DNA from: Streptosporangium sp. NBC_01756 | Lineage (GTDB): Bacteria; Actinomycetota; Actinomycetes; Streptosporangiales; Streptosporangiaceae | Assembly (NCBI RefSeq): GCF_035917975.1 | Contig: NZ_CP109130.1 | Span: 806,001 to 870,000 of the forward strand | DNA: 64,000 nt | Reading direction: 5' to 3' | Program-made: the position numbers and the translations under genes | Notes under the pieces: generated by a model | Databases searched by the model: none | Told to the model about the DNA's origin: nothing | What the model saw: only the letters and a program-made list of their open reading frames with translations | Shown here: positions 45,901 through 53,893 of the stretch, in pieces | Numbering within the stretch: the stretch's first letter is position 1 | Layout: each line of letters begins with the position of its first letter

Positions 45901-46213
45901 TCTTTCCGTCGGGGTTGGCGACCGTAGTGGAGTTCTCGGTGTGTAGGCTCGCGATCTCGATCGGCTTGTTCTGCTTCTTCGCCTCTTCTGTGGCGTTCCG
46001 TACCGGATTGGAAGCGGTGGCAGGTGTCGGAGACGTAGGAACAGAGGCTGGCGTCGGCTCAGGCTCTTTCTCGGCCCATGATGGCGCGGCGGCCAGGCTA
46101 ATGACCATCGTCGCGGCCATGGTGGCGGCGGTGGCGTTCGCAAGTCGGCGTTTACGCCGCCTGCTGATGGAAGGGGAAGGCGAATGCCCTCCTCTTCCTG
46201 TTGTCAAGGTCAC
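39950..46213 (-). CDS. Giant secreted modular protein with C-terminal NucA/NucB DNase domain
   Basis: 2087 residues. The twin-basic start (SRRRKRRLANATAATMAATM) and AAAPSWAEKEP give a signal peptide. A stalk region with two beta-rich repeats follows; the first DNRLRE-type carbohydrate/adhesive domain covers about 330-525, then an SbsA-like Ig domain (VIAVEPESGAVDVPL, about 610-705). A LamG domain starts at about 706 (GRWTFDEGNGRTTADSSG), is interrupted at about 743, and resumes at about 1421 (TTGPVIRTDQSFTVAAWLRW). The interruption holds a second stalk and DNRLRE domain and two fibronectin-like repeats (AGKLTDGWKVRWRARA and AGKLTDDWKVRWRARA). The C-terminus has YDCDEYPYATTKQGA and NRSHGGTLSSFY, the NucA/NucB nuclease signature. 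Likely an exported or surface DNase; toxin or DNA scavenger are both possible. Confidence 0.85.
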   Translation of the reverse strand: MTLTTGRGGHSPSPSISRRRKRRLANATAATMAATMVISLAAAPSWAEKEPEPTPASVPTSPTPATASNPVRNATEEAKKQNKPIEIASLHTENSTTVANPDGKTLGTYVYSQPVRVKRDGAWKAVDTTLVAENGVVKPRAAKLDISLSDGGDTTLLTAKGESLGVNKGKAGKVEIAALNALPAPKLSGNKAVYESAYGRGVDMVVTVTPTGFHREIVIRERPSRQLTLPISADLPSGMSYGKTSSGTAAVLADDKPVTELATVRMLDATAAEAPGSGRIGTAKTAVEQKKDGPALVLSPDAGFLADPQVTYPVTLAADGTDWYGGGYPDDTFINNKTWGTGGPNQSMYKLLVGNGGNAISNGDTNDPSTIWRSYLRFDLTGAPFMGKPILNADLRPWNYRSHACGDAKGDIVVRRITSNWSVNSLSWSNQPTVTTSGQGVKGSAVGDHCSGDLTSRDVYYTIEDIVRDWSNGQPNYGLRVGALQEGGVINWREFRSANYTDFDGHPPHLFVKYEEPRPEPPMEEVVMLTGTELTHLPEYEEAAAMSMYQPLGLDEDITITKEVAARIAGQRDGQEYQIGTDKLDFDETGIGGTGDGEDTGAPRVIAVEPESGAVDVPLDASVKITFSEPVGEAQAIIKDAAGTQAAGTLAYDSTETVLTFDPEQALKAGTTYTVEVSGAMDSWENTMVPYSWSFTTVMQSAGRWTFDEGNGRTTADSSGQGHDATLNDTAAWIPGKTGSAVSNTPAQAAASREAVRQGKAVEVADRTTATSVTYAQPDGKTFKTEIAAGPVRTKQNGKWAAIDTSLAEQGGVLKPKAIDSDVDLEVSNGGGAAFVKMTTDGRRYALTWPAVLPKPTVKGNVATYTDAAGKGADLVVTALPTGFRHDVVLRERPAKPLELRIGVETGGLTLSEGKGGRLLLTGTKAGTTGKGTELVASAPQPVMWDASAGARLAKGRLPQARHAKIATDVVTTDGRTELVLKPDHAFLSDPATKYPVRVDPTTTLPFNNDVEVSSNVDLPTNPTGAFMMAGTQTGSMKYRVHLRFDTTALTGATVSGAKLSLNNVDAPSCGAAVGAGIQVRRLTGAWDENNLSWTNKPASTTEDAQINKAAINQDCATWPGSMDWNVTGIAQDWATGAANHGLVLQSPTETNVNNYRTFTASEDTDFTTPPKLTVTTTGPASAPAISALTVTPAQDVSGVTTVTSLTPQLAATVADTVGGTLTGQFEIEHDPTATEQGTGQIWAAASAAVTSGAQATAAVPAGKLTDGWKVRWRARAANTAASTTSAWSAWQNATIDVPGPISEPAVGALQVTPSAVVNGTTVTSTLTPTLLAQVSDPAGGTLRAEYELEHDPAAPQGQGTGQIWTGALDNVASGTQAGIAVPAGKLTDDWKVRWRARAIAGQLSSAWSDWQQLTIDVAQPGEEPLAQTTGPVIRTDQSFTVAAWLRWNDKDGDYTVVEQKGTHQAPFRLGNTPDRGLVFTLASADTADATTEGVLSDVEPPVNEWFHLAGVYDTTAKTTTLYLNGVLVKSERLAVSPWHADSVMTLGTRMQGGLDEVQLYQRSLTASDVAALFTGVNAVTESSSGQLAPPGTSTPKASTAVSNFNNDHISLETCYNSPPVYGKPEKARIQERPYSSCWSSYYTIGAYQEDDDTTKKIKKGGRHPVIRIAAKLADVAIDSLTDDMIFRFRATWVMHSYLGNAAGDGVVSGDGTTKPQHVKAFVRLQDFGIFQDGVRQTRFDRGLQQMNVGFDLTVSSETSSRCALEGDSDHLKSISSWEATSHVAVMVRGYPDAAKKNAVCTIKPLITSIGGVGYIGRLWSQDVLDREGKRVGVYRNGDPPPAADTVWAPNFRCDWQTLGKSDNVNDGVPDHTGGCVNTRAHRVWTMSKSRNRNFVEVIEHIEDAMDPSKNIKTFPPLRLGDTTASRDPEYPPTKKPVGAMISKAIPGNWAAAPNTPEGQPLYRGTNADEKANRAIFSKHQFWSDFGTPEQEFWRKSTGTNYCKYYEYESKFKDNYAGVYDCDEYPYATTKQGAAKDKLNYSVRGIDLHQNRSHGGTLSSFYSQYRLTPDEVGDKVEDSPFWMMIVP

Positions 46214-46720
46214 TCAGGTCTCCTGCATGCATGCGAGTAGCCCGCGCGATCGCACGGGCCACTCGAACAAGGATTCGGCATGCAGGACGCTACTTACGAA
46301 ATTGACGCAAAGATAGATAGATCATCAATTTTGGTGATCATGGACGAAGATCGAATACAGATAGATCAATACCTGCCAAAGGGGTCGGCTACCTTCCGCG
46401 ATCGATCCGTATGGCAGGTTGAACAAAGCGAAATGAAACCTGTCGGCCTCCCTTTCTTCACGTCACTGGCTGTTTCCCGTCCAACCTCGAAACCGTGTCG
46501 CCTGGGCGCCGTCAGGTGTGGTGGCGGCCGCGCCCCCAGCGCAGGCACCTGGCGGGGCGATGACGGCAGCCCGTCCTCGCGTGCGAGGAAACCGAATTGG
46601 CGAAGGCCGGTTGTGAAGTCCTTCGCTCTTGGGCGCGGGGTCTTACATGGCTTCCGGTACGGCCGGAATGCCCGAAACTGAGGTGACGCTTCCGTCTGGC
46701 TGTGGAAAGGATCCGGCAAC
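46214..46720. other. Intergenic region, divergent promoters
   Basis: No supported gene. Bases 46300-46375 are AT-rich and probably contain promoter elements of the divergent giant gene, whose GTG start has AGGAGACC upstream. The right part precedes the ATPase gene at 46721 (AAGGA eight to ten bases before its GTG). Confidence 0.5.
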
Positions 46721-48352
46721 GTGACCGATGAGGCTGCGCTGAACGCGCTACGCGAGGCGGCTCGTCTCTCCCCGGAGAACCTCCCGCTGCGGCGACATCT
46801 GGCGGACCAACTGCTGGCCTCGGGGAATCCCAGCCAGGCCGAGCACGAGTACCAGGCGGCACTCGCGCTCTCCCCCGCAGATCACGGCATCGCGATCGGC
46901 CTGGCGGAGGCCTTGGTCCGGCAGGGCAAGAACGAGGCGGCGCTGGCGGCGCTCGACCCGCTCCTGGCCATGCCCGAGCACCCGGTGCGCGCAGGCGTGC
47001 TCGCGGCCCAGGCGATGCTTCCGGTCAACCGGATGGCCGCCGCCCACTGGTACCGCTACTCCATCGCCCGCGACCCGTCGCAGGCGGACCCGGAGCTGGC
47101 CCACCGGCTCGGCATAGGGCAGTCCTCGCCGCCTCCGCCCTCGCCGTCCTCTCCGTCTCCGGTCCCCTCCGGTCCGGCCGGCCCGCCCGTGGAATCGGCC
47201 ACCCCGTCCGCCCCCGATACGCGGCCGCACGCGCAGTCACCGGCTCCGCAGGCCCAGCCATCCGTTTCGCACGCGCAACCGCAGCCCTCGCCACCCGCTC
47301 CGCACGCACAGCCGCAGCCCTCGCCACCCGCGCAACCGGCTTCCCCGGCGCCCGCCCCACCCGCGCAACCGCCCTCCCTGATCCCCACCGCGCACTCGCC
47401 TTCCGTGGTCCCCGCTCCGCACGCGCAGCCGCAGGCCCCAGTCGGGCAGTACGGCTCGGCGGATGTGGAGCCGACCGCCGAGGTCGAACACTCCCCGGTG
47501 ACCTTCGCCGACGTGGCCGGGATGGACACGGTCAAGGAGGCGCTGCGGATGAAGCTGCTGCTGCCGACCCAGCAGCCGGAGCTGTTCGCGGCGTACGGCA
47601 AGCGGGCCGGCGGCGGGGTGCTGCTGTACGGCCCGCCCGGAGCCGGGAAGACGCATCTCGCGCGGGCCGCCGCGGGCGAGCTGGGTGCGGCGTTCGTCAA
47701 CGTCGGGCTGGCCGACATCCTCGACATGTGGACCGGGTCGAGCGAGCGCAACCTGCGCGCGACGTTCGCCATGGCCCGCCGGAACCGTCCCTGCGTGTTG
47801 TTCTTCGACGAGGTGGACGCGCTCGCGGCCCGCCGTTCCGACATGCGCCAGGCCCACAGCCGGCAGATCGTCAACCAGTTCCTCGCCGAGCTGGACGGGG
47901 TGGACGAGCACGCCAACGAGGGAGTGCTCGTCCTGGCGGCGACCAACGCGCCCTGGTACATCGACGTGGCCTTCCGCCGCCCCGGCAGGTTCGACCAGAT
48001 GGTGTTCGTGCCGCCGCCCGACACCGTCGCCCGGGCGGCGATGCTCTCCCTGATGTGCCGGGACAAGCCCCAGGCGAAGATGGACTTCGACAAGGTGGCG
48101 CGGGCCACGGACGGGTTCGTCGGTGCCGACCTCAAGGGACTGGTGGACCGGGCGGTCGAGGCCAAGCTGCACGAGTCGATCCGGGCCGGCCGGCCGATTC
48201 CGCTGTCCACCGGCGACCTGATGGCCGCCGCCAAGGCGATGCGGCCCACGGCCGTCCGGGAGTGGCTGGGCACCGCGCGGAACTACGTGCTGCACGCCAA
48301 CGAGAGCGGAGCCTGGGACGAGCTGCTGCCCTGGCTGCGTGACCTGCGGTGA
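46721..48352 (+). CDS. AAA+ ATPase with N-terminal TPR repeats
   Basis: 543 residues. Residues 1-125 are TPR-like helices (LPLRRHLADQLLASGNPSQA, EYQAALALSPADHGIAIGLA). A long Pro, Gln, Ser and His-rich linker (about 128-245) contains repeats of HAQPQPSPPA. The AAA domain follows (about 260-500): Walker A YGPPGAGKTH, Walker B CVLFFDEVDAL, sensor LVLAATNAPWY and arginine finger RRPGRFD, most like the classical CDC48/FtsH-type group, without a protease domain. It is coupled to a TPR membrane protein (GTGA overlap), so it may remodel a protein complex at the membrane. The targets are unknown. Confidence 0.87.
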   Translation: MTDEAALNALREAARLSPENLPLRRHLADQLLASGNPSQAEHEYQAALALSPADHGIAIGLAEALVRQGKNEAALAALDPLLAMPEHPVRAGVLAAQAMLPVNRMAAAHWYRYSIARDPSQADPELAHRLGIGQSSPPPPSPSSPSPVPSGPAGPPVESATPSAPDTRPHAQSPAPQAQPSVSHAQPQPSPPAPHAQPQPSPPAQPASPAPAPPAQPPSLIPTAHSPSVVPAPHAQPQAPVGQYGSADVEPTAEVEHSPVTFADVAGMDTVKEALRMKLLLPTQQPELFAAYGKRAGGGVLLYGPPGAGKTHLARAAAGELGAAFVNVGLADILDMWTGSSERNLRATFAMARRNRPCVLFFDEVDALAARRSDMRQAHSRQIVNQFLAELDGVDEHANEGVLVLAATNAPWYIDVAFRRPGRFDQMVFVPPPDTVARAAMLSLMCRDKPQAKMDFDKVARATDGFVGADLKGLVDRAVEAKLHESIRAGRPIPLSTGDLMAAAKAMRPTAVREWLGTARNYVLHANESGAWDELLPWLRDLR

Positions 48353-49590
48353 GCACGACGGACTTCCACGGGCCCAACCCCGGCGCGACCGCCGAGCGGG
48401 CGAGGACGCTGCTGCAGATGGGCCGGGCGGAGGCCGCCGAACGGGAGTTGCGCGGCGCCCTGGCCGTCGATCCGCTGCACGTCGTCTCGCACGCCCTGCT
48501 CGCCCTCACCCTGGTCACCCGCGGCGCGGTGGACGAGGCGATCGCCGAGGCCGGCGAGGCGGTACGGCTCGCCCCGGAGCACTGGTTCCCGCACTACATG
48601 GCGGGTCAGGTCCTCTACTACGCGGACCGCCCGGAGGAGGCGCTGCGCGCCGCGCGGGCGGCACTGGCGATCGACCTCGACCAGGCGCAGATCTGGGAGC
48701 TGCTGGCGCGGGTGCACGGGGACCGCAAGGAGTGGCCGCTGATGGCGGAGGCCGCCCGGCGGGGACTGGCCCTCGACCCGCACGACAGCAAGCTCGTGAG
48801 CTTCCTCGCCGTGGCCCTCGGCGAGCTGGGCGACAGGGAGCAGGCCCTGGCCGTGGCGGGCGACGCCGTACGGCTCGACCCCGAGGCACCGCTGGCGCAC
48901 CTGGTGTACGGCCGCGTCCTTCTGGCCTTCGGCAGTGCCCGGGACGCGGCGCGGGCGTTCCGGGAGGTCCTGCGACTCGACCCCGGCATGGACCAGGCAC
49001 GCGAACTGCTCGTGGTGGCGCTCAAGCGGCGCAACCCGCTGTATCGGGTGGTGTCCCGGCTGCCGGCCGGTCTGGGCAACCGGCGGATGCTGGCGCTGCT
49101 GCCGCTGCTCCCCCCGCTGATCGCCGTCTTCGTCGCCATCGCGGTGGTCCACTGGACGATGTGGGTGGCCGAGTCGCTGGTCACCCTGCGGCTGGCCCGC
49201 GGTTCGTACACCCGGCTGCTGTTCCGGCGCGGTGAGGTGCGCTCGGCTGCCCTGTGCTGTGCCGCCCTCGCCGGGGGCGCGGCGTCACTGGCCCTGGGTG
49301 TGGTCCTGTCGCATCCGGTGACGGGGGTCGCGGGCGCCGCGCTGCTGGCCCTGGTCACCCCGGTGCAGGAAGCGGCGCACACCGCCTCGCCGCTCGCCCG
49401 GAGGATTCTCACCGGGTGGGCGGTGGCGCTGGCGCTTGCTGTCGCGGCCTCCCTGGCGTTCCCGGTGCTGTGGCCGGACGCCGAGCGGCCGGAGAACGTT
49501 CCGCTGCTGGCCATGTGGGCGGGGCTGGGCACGATATGGGTGGCCGTGGCGGTCCGGCGGCTCTTCGGCCGGGTGACCCCTGACCTGTGA
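48349..49590 (+). CDS. TPR protein with C-terminal membrane helices
   Basis: A 413-residue protein. Residues 1-210 carry about five TPR units (GRAEAAERELRGALAVDPLH, VDEAIAEAGEAVRLAPEHWF, EEALRAARAALAIDLDQAQI). From about 235 on there are five membrane segments (MLALLPLLPPLIAVFVAIAV, LAGGAASLALGVVLSH, WAVALALAVAASLAFPVLW and others). GTG overlaps the AAA gene stop. It may tether the AAA ATPase to the membrane and assemble a complex there. The Pls-type gene starts 220 bases later; a link is possible but unproved. Confidence 0.82.
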   Translation: MSTTDFHGPNPGATAERARTLLQMGRAEAAERELRGALAVDPLHVVSHALLALTLVTRGAVDEAIAEAGEAVRLAPEHWFPHYMAGQVLYYADRPEEALRAARAALAIDLDQAQIWELLARVHGDRKEWPLMAEAARRGLALDPHDSKLVSFLAVALGELGDREQALAVAGDAVRLDPEAPLAHLVYGRVLLAFGSARDAARAFREVLRLDPGMDQARELLVVALKRRNPLYRVVSRLPAGLGNRRMLALLPLLPPLIAVFVAIAVVHWTMWVAESLVTLRLARGSYTRLLFRRGEVRSAALCCAALAGGAASLALGVVLSHPVTGVAGAALLALVTPVQEAAHTASPLARRILTGWAVALALAVAASLAFPVLWPDAERPENVPLLAMWAGLGTIWVAVAVRRLFGRVTPDL

Positions 49591-49810
49591 CCTCGACGCT
49601 CGTGTCGCCGGTGGGCGGTGTTCGGTGAGCGATCTCACCCCGCGTCCGGCCGGCCGCGACCCGGGATCTTCCCATGGGCCCCGGCCTGCCGTCGCTTGAA
49701 GAACGACAGCGCCTTTTCACCAGACGTACACGCATTTGTCACAAAGCGTGTTCATGCGGGAACCATAGGCTGTCAGTGCGGCCAGGGTGGCCTGACAGGT
49801 AGGGGAAATC

Positions 49811-52800
49811 GTGAGCGCGTCACCGGCGGACATCGGCTTACCGGCACGGGCGGTCCTTCCGGGCGGAGTCGCGCCGCGGGTTCGCACGCTGCTGGACATC
49901 CTCGACCGGACGACCCTGCTGCACCCGCACGCCGCCGCGCTCGACGACGGACGGACCCGCCTCGACTACACCGAACTGCGGGCCGAGGTCGTACAGCTGG
50001 CCGCCGAGCTGCGACAGGCCGGGATCGGGCGGGGCGACCGGGTCGGAGTGCGGGTCCCCTCGGGCACCGTCGGACTGTATGTCGCGATCCTGGCCGTGCT
50101 CACCGCGGGTGCGGCCTATGTCCCGGTGGACGCCGACGATCCCGACGAGCGGGCCGAGCTGGTCTTCACCGAGGCGGGGGTGCGCGTCGTCGTCGGCGAG
50201 GGCGGGAAGGTCACCGTCTCCGACGACTGGAGCGGACCGTCGGAGCCCGGTGGCCGGGTACCGATCGCGGCCCCGGGGCCGCAGACCGCAGGACGGGAGC
50301 CGGGAGCCGCGGGACGGGACCCAGGGGCGACCGAAAGACCGCAGACTGCGGGATCGGAACCGGAACCGGGAGCGATCGGAGGACCGCAGACCGCGGAACG
50401 GGAACCGGGAGCGACCGGAGGACCGGGAACCGGGCAGCGGGCACCCTCTGCGAGTGCGCGACCGGGGCCGGACGACGACGCGTGGATCATCTTCACCTCC
50501 GGTTCGACCGGCAGGCCGAAGGGGGTCGCGGTGACCCACCGGAGTGCGGCGGCGTTCGTGGACGCCGAGGCGGAGCTGTTCCTGGCGCGTGACCCGATCG
50601 GTCCGGGCGACCGGGTGCTGGCCGGGCTCTCGGTCGCCTTCGACGCCTCCTGCGAGGAGATGTGGCTGGCCTGGCGGCACGGCGCCTGCCTGGTCGCCGC
50701 CCCCCGCGCGCTGGTGCGCACCGGCATGGACCTGGGGCCGTGGCTGGTCGAGATGGACATCACGGTCGTGTCGACGGTGCCGACGCTGGCGGCGCTCTGG
50801 CCGGTCGAGACACTCGACGACGTGCGTCTGCTGATCTTCGGCGGGGAGGCGTGCCCGCCCGAACTGGCCGAGCGGCTGGCCGTACCGGGGCGGGAGGTAT
50901 GGAACACCTACGGCCCGACCGAGGCGACGGTGGTCGCGTGCGCGGCGCCGCTGACCGGGGACGGGCCGGTACGGATCGGGCTGCCGCTGACCGGCTGGGA
51001 CCTGGCCGTGGTGGACGCGGGCGGCGAGCCGGTCGCGATGGGTGAGACGGGTGAGCTGGTCATCGGCGGGGTCGGCCTCGCCCGTTACCTGGACCCGGTC
51101 AAGGACGCCGAGAAATACGCCCCGCTCGGCTCGCTGGGCTGGGAGCGGGCCTACCGCAGCGGCGACCTGGTGCGGGCCGAGCCGGAGGGGTTGATCTTCG
51201 TCGGACGAGCCGACGAGCAGATCAAACTCGGCGGACGCCGGATCGAGCTGGGTGAGGTGGACGCGGCCCTGCGGACCCTGCCCGGGGTCGCCGGGGCGGC
51301 CGCCGCGGTGCGCACGACCGGCGGAGGCCATCAGCTGCTCGTCGGCTATGTCGTGGCCGGTGCGGAGTTCGACCGGGAGGACGCCAGGGATCGGCTGCGG
51401 CATGCTCTGCCCGCCGCGCTGATCCCGCGGATCGCCCTGGTTGCGGAGCTTCCCACCCGGACCTCCGGGAAGATCGACCGGGACGCCCTGCCGTGGCCGC
51501 TGCCGAAACGCCAGAAGGCCGGGCGTCCCGACATCGACCCGTTGGTGACCGCGTGCTGGCAGGACGTCCTCGGCGACGTCGAAGGCGACTTCTTCGCCGA
51601 GGGCGGCACCAGTCTCGCCGCGGCCCGGCTGGTCTCGGCGCTGCGGACCCGGTATCCGGCAGTCACCGTGGGCGACGTCTACGACCACCCGACGCTGACC
51701 GACCTCGCCGGGCACCTGTCCGCGCTGGACGCGCCCGAGATCGTCACCACCGACAGGGTCGTCACGCCGGTGCCGCGCCGTGCCGCGACCGCACAGGCGA
51801 TCCTGACGGTGCCGCTGCTCACCGCCGGAATGCTGCGCCGGCTGGTCGGCCTGGCCGCGCTGAACAACCTGTTCGGCGCGGTGTGGGCGCCGGCCGTCTC
51901 GTGGTGGTGGGTGCTCACGGGCGCCGTCGTGTTCGTCTCCCCTGTCGGGCGGATCACGCTGGCCGCGGGCACGGCCCGGCTGCTGCTCCGAGGGCTGAGA
52001 CCGGGCACCCATCCGCGGGGCGGGGCGGCGCACCTGAAGCTCTGGTTCGCCGAGCGGCTGGCCGAACAGCTCGGTGTGACCGAACTCGCCTGTGCCCCCT
52101 GGCTCACCCACTACGCCCGCGCGCTCGGTGCGCAGGTGGGCGGCGACGCGGACCTGCACTCCGCGCCGCCGATCACCGGCATGCTCAGGATGGGGCGGAA
52201 CGCGGCGGTCGAGCCTGAGGTCGACCTGAGCGGTTACTGGATCGACGGCGACCGGGTGCACGTCGGCGAGATCAAGATCGGTGCCGCGGCCACGATCGGG
52301 GCCCGCAGCACTCTGTTCCCGGGCGCCCGGATAGGCAAGAACGCCCAGGTGGCGCCGGGCTCGGCGGTGGCGGGCGCGGTGCCGTCCGGGGAGCGCTGGG
52401 CGGGTGTGCCGGCCGCCAGGACGGGCAAGGCGCACGCATCCTCCGCCGACCGGCCGCCGCGCTCACGGCGCTGGGCGATCGTCTACGGAGTGTCAGCACT
52501 GGCGCTCGGCCTCGTCCCGCTGGTCGCCGCCGTCCCCGGACTCGCGGTGCTCCTGAGCGGGGGGACGGCCTCCCTGCCCGCGCTCCTGTACGGCGTGCCG
52601 CTCGCCACCGTCACCTCGATGGTCACCCTCGCCCTGGTGATCCTGACCCTGGTGCGGCTGCTGGCCGTCGGCCTGCACGCCGGTCATCATCCGGTGCACA
52701 GCCGCCAGGCCTGGCAGGCGTGGGCCACCGGCCGCCTGATGTCGATGGCACGGGTCTGGCTGTTCCCGCTGTACGCGAGCATGGTCACCCCTGTCTGGCT

Positions 52801-53893
52801 GCGCGCCCTGGGCATGAAGGTCGGCAGGGACGTGGAGCTGTCCACCGTGCTGGCGCTGCCGTCGATGACCTCCGTCGGGGACGGGGCGTTCCTCGCCGAC
52901 GACACGATGGTCGCGCCGTACGAGCTGGGGGGCGGACGGTTCCGGATCGATCACGTGCGGATCGGCAAACGCGCCTTCCTGGGCAACTCCGGGATGACCG
53001 CGCCGGGCCGCAAGGTACCCAAGGACGGCCTGGTCGCGGTGCTGTCGGCCGCGCCGAAGAAGGCCCGGGCGGGGTCGTCCTACCTGGGCATGCCGCCGGT
53101 GGAACTGCGCCGCGCGGCGGAGGACGGTGACCGCAGCCGCACCTACGACCCGCCCCTGAGGCTGAAGTTCGCCCGTGCCGCCGTCGAGATGTGCCGGATC
53201 GTCCCCGCGATGTGCACGGTGGCGGTCGCCGTACTGGTGGCGGCCGTGCTGGGGTGGCTGGCCGGATCGTACGGCCCCGCAGTCGCGGCGCTGCTGGGCG
53301 GCGTGGTGCTCCTCGGTGCGGGGGTGCTCGCCGCGACGGTCGCCACCGCGGCCAAGTGGGTGCTGCTCGGCCGGATCACGGTCGGCGACCGGCCGCTGTG
53401 GAGTCCGTTCGTCTGGCGCAACGAACTGGCCGACAACTTCGTGGAGATGCTGGCCGCTCCCTGGTTCGCCCAGGTCTGGCTGGGTACGGCGCCGCTGAAC
53501 CTGTGGCTGCGCTCACTGGGCGCGCGGATCGGCCGCGGCGTGTGGTGCGAGACCTACTGGCTGCCGGAGATCGACCTGGTCACCCTGGACGACGGGGCGA
53601 CGGTGAACCGGGGATGCGTGTTGCAGACGCACCTGTTCCACGATCGCGTCATGAGCATCGATACTGTCGTGCTGCGGAGTGGATCGACACTCGGCCCGCA
53701 CGGGGTGGTCCTGCCGGCGGCGACGATCGGTGAGAACACCACGGTCGGACCGGCGTCACTGGTCATGCGTGGCGAGTCGGTGCCGCCGGGCACCCGCTGG
53801 TTCGGCAATCCGATCGCGGCGTGGACCGCATCGGCCGGGCGGACGCCACGGTCGCCGGACGGGCGAGAAGATACGGCGGCGCCGAGAACATGA
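49811..53893 (+). CDS. Pls/PosA-family non-ribosomal peptide synthetase (poly-amino-acid synthetase-like)
   Basis: A 1360-residue membrane synthetase. The adenylation domain (about 30-530) has IIFTSGSTGRPKGVAVTH, VWNTYGPTEATVV, YRSGDLVR, RADEQIKLGGRRIELGEVD and TRTSGKIDR. The position equal to GrsA Asp235 is Asp (FDASCEEM) and that of Trp239 is Glu. The carrier domain at about 570-635 has the phosphopantetheine Ser in FFAEGGTSLAAARL. The rest holds several membrane helices and three left-handed beta-helix-type acyltransferase-like modules (GAATIGARSTLFPGARIGKN, FLGNSGMTAPGRK, HGVVLPAATIGEN), as in epsilon-poly-L-lysine synthetase. A low-complexity linker (about 150-215) interrupts the adenylation domain. 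Product: probably a membrane-exported isopeptide-linked poly-amino acid; the monomer is not assigned. Confidence 0.88.
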   Translation: MSASPADIGLPARAVLPGGVAPRVRTLLDILDRTTLLHPHAAALDDGRTRLDYTELRAEVVQLAAELRQAGIGRGDRVGVRVPSGTVGLYVAILAVLTAGAAYVPVDADDPDERAELVFTEAGVRVVVGEGGKVTVSDDWSGPSEPGGRVPIAAPGPQTAGREPGAAGRDPGATERPQTAGSEPEPGAIGGPQTAEREPGATGGPGTGQRAPSASARPGPDDDAWIIFTSGSTGRPKGVAVTHRSAAAFVDAEAELFLARDPIGPGDRVLAGLSVAFDASCEEMWLAWRHGACLVAAPRALVRTGMDLGPWLVEMDITVVSTVPTLAALWPVETLDDVRLLIFGGEACPPELAERLAVPGREVWNTYGPTEATVVACAAPLTGDGPVRIGLPLTGWDLAVVDAGGEPVAMGETGELVIGGVGLARYLDPVKDAEKYAPLGSLGWERAYRSGDLVRAEPEGLIFVGRADEQIKLGGRRIELGEVDAALRTLPGVAGAAAAVRTTGGGHQLLVGYVVAGAEFDREDARDRLRHALPAALIPRIALVAELPTRTSGKIDRDALPWPLPKRQKAGRPDIDPLVTACWQDVLGDVEGDFFAEGGTSLAAARLVSALRTRYPAVTVGDVYDHPTLTDLAGHLSALDAPEIVTTDRVVTPVPRRAATAQAILTVPLLTAGMLRRLVGLAALNNLFGAVWAPAVSWWWVLTGAVVFVSPVGRITLAAGTARLLLRGLRPGTHPRGGAAHLKLWFAERLAEQLGVTELACAPWLTHYARALGAQVGGDADLHSAPPITGMLRMGRNAAVEPEVDLSGYWIDGDRVHVGEIKIGAAATIGARSTLFPGARIGKNAQVAPGSAVAGAVPSGERWAGVPAARTGKAHASSADRPPRSRRWAIVYGVSALALGLVPLVAAVPGLAVLLSGGTASLPALLYGVPLATVTSMVTLALVILTLVRLLAVGLHAGHHPVHSRQAWQAWATGRLMSMARVWLFPLYASMVTPVWLRALGMKVGRDVELSTVLALPSMTSVGDGAFLADDTMVAPYELGGGRFRIDHVRIGKRAFLGNSGMTAPGRKVPKDGLVAVLSAAPKKARAGSSYLGMPPVELRRAAEDGDRSRTYDPPLRLKFARAAVEMCRIVPAMCTVAVAVLVAAVLGWLAGSYGPAVAALLGGVVLLGAGVLAATVATAAKWVLLGRITVGDRPLWSPFVWRNELADNFVEMLAAPWFAQVWLGTAPLNLWLRSLGARIGRGVWCETYWLPEIDLVTLDDGATVNRGCVLQTHLFHDRVMSIDTVVLRSGSTLGPHGVVLPAATIGENTTVGPASLVMRGESVPPGTRWFGNPIAAWTASAGRTPRSPDGREDTAAPRT

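Noticed and set aside
39228-46213. Simple toxin-immunity operon
   Set aside because: A strong hairpin terminator lies between the two genes, so co-transcription cannot be assumed; kept only as a hypothesis.
49811-53893. Ordinary non-ribosomal peptide biosynthetic cluster
   Set aside because: No condensation or thioesterase domain, no tailoring genes and no MbtH-like protein nearby; the architecture fits the Pls/PosA type.
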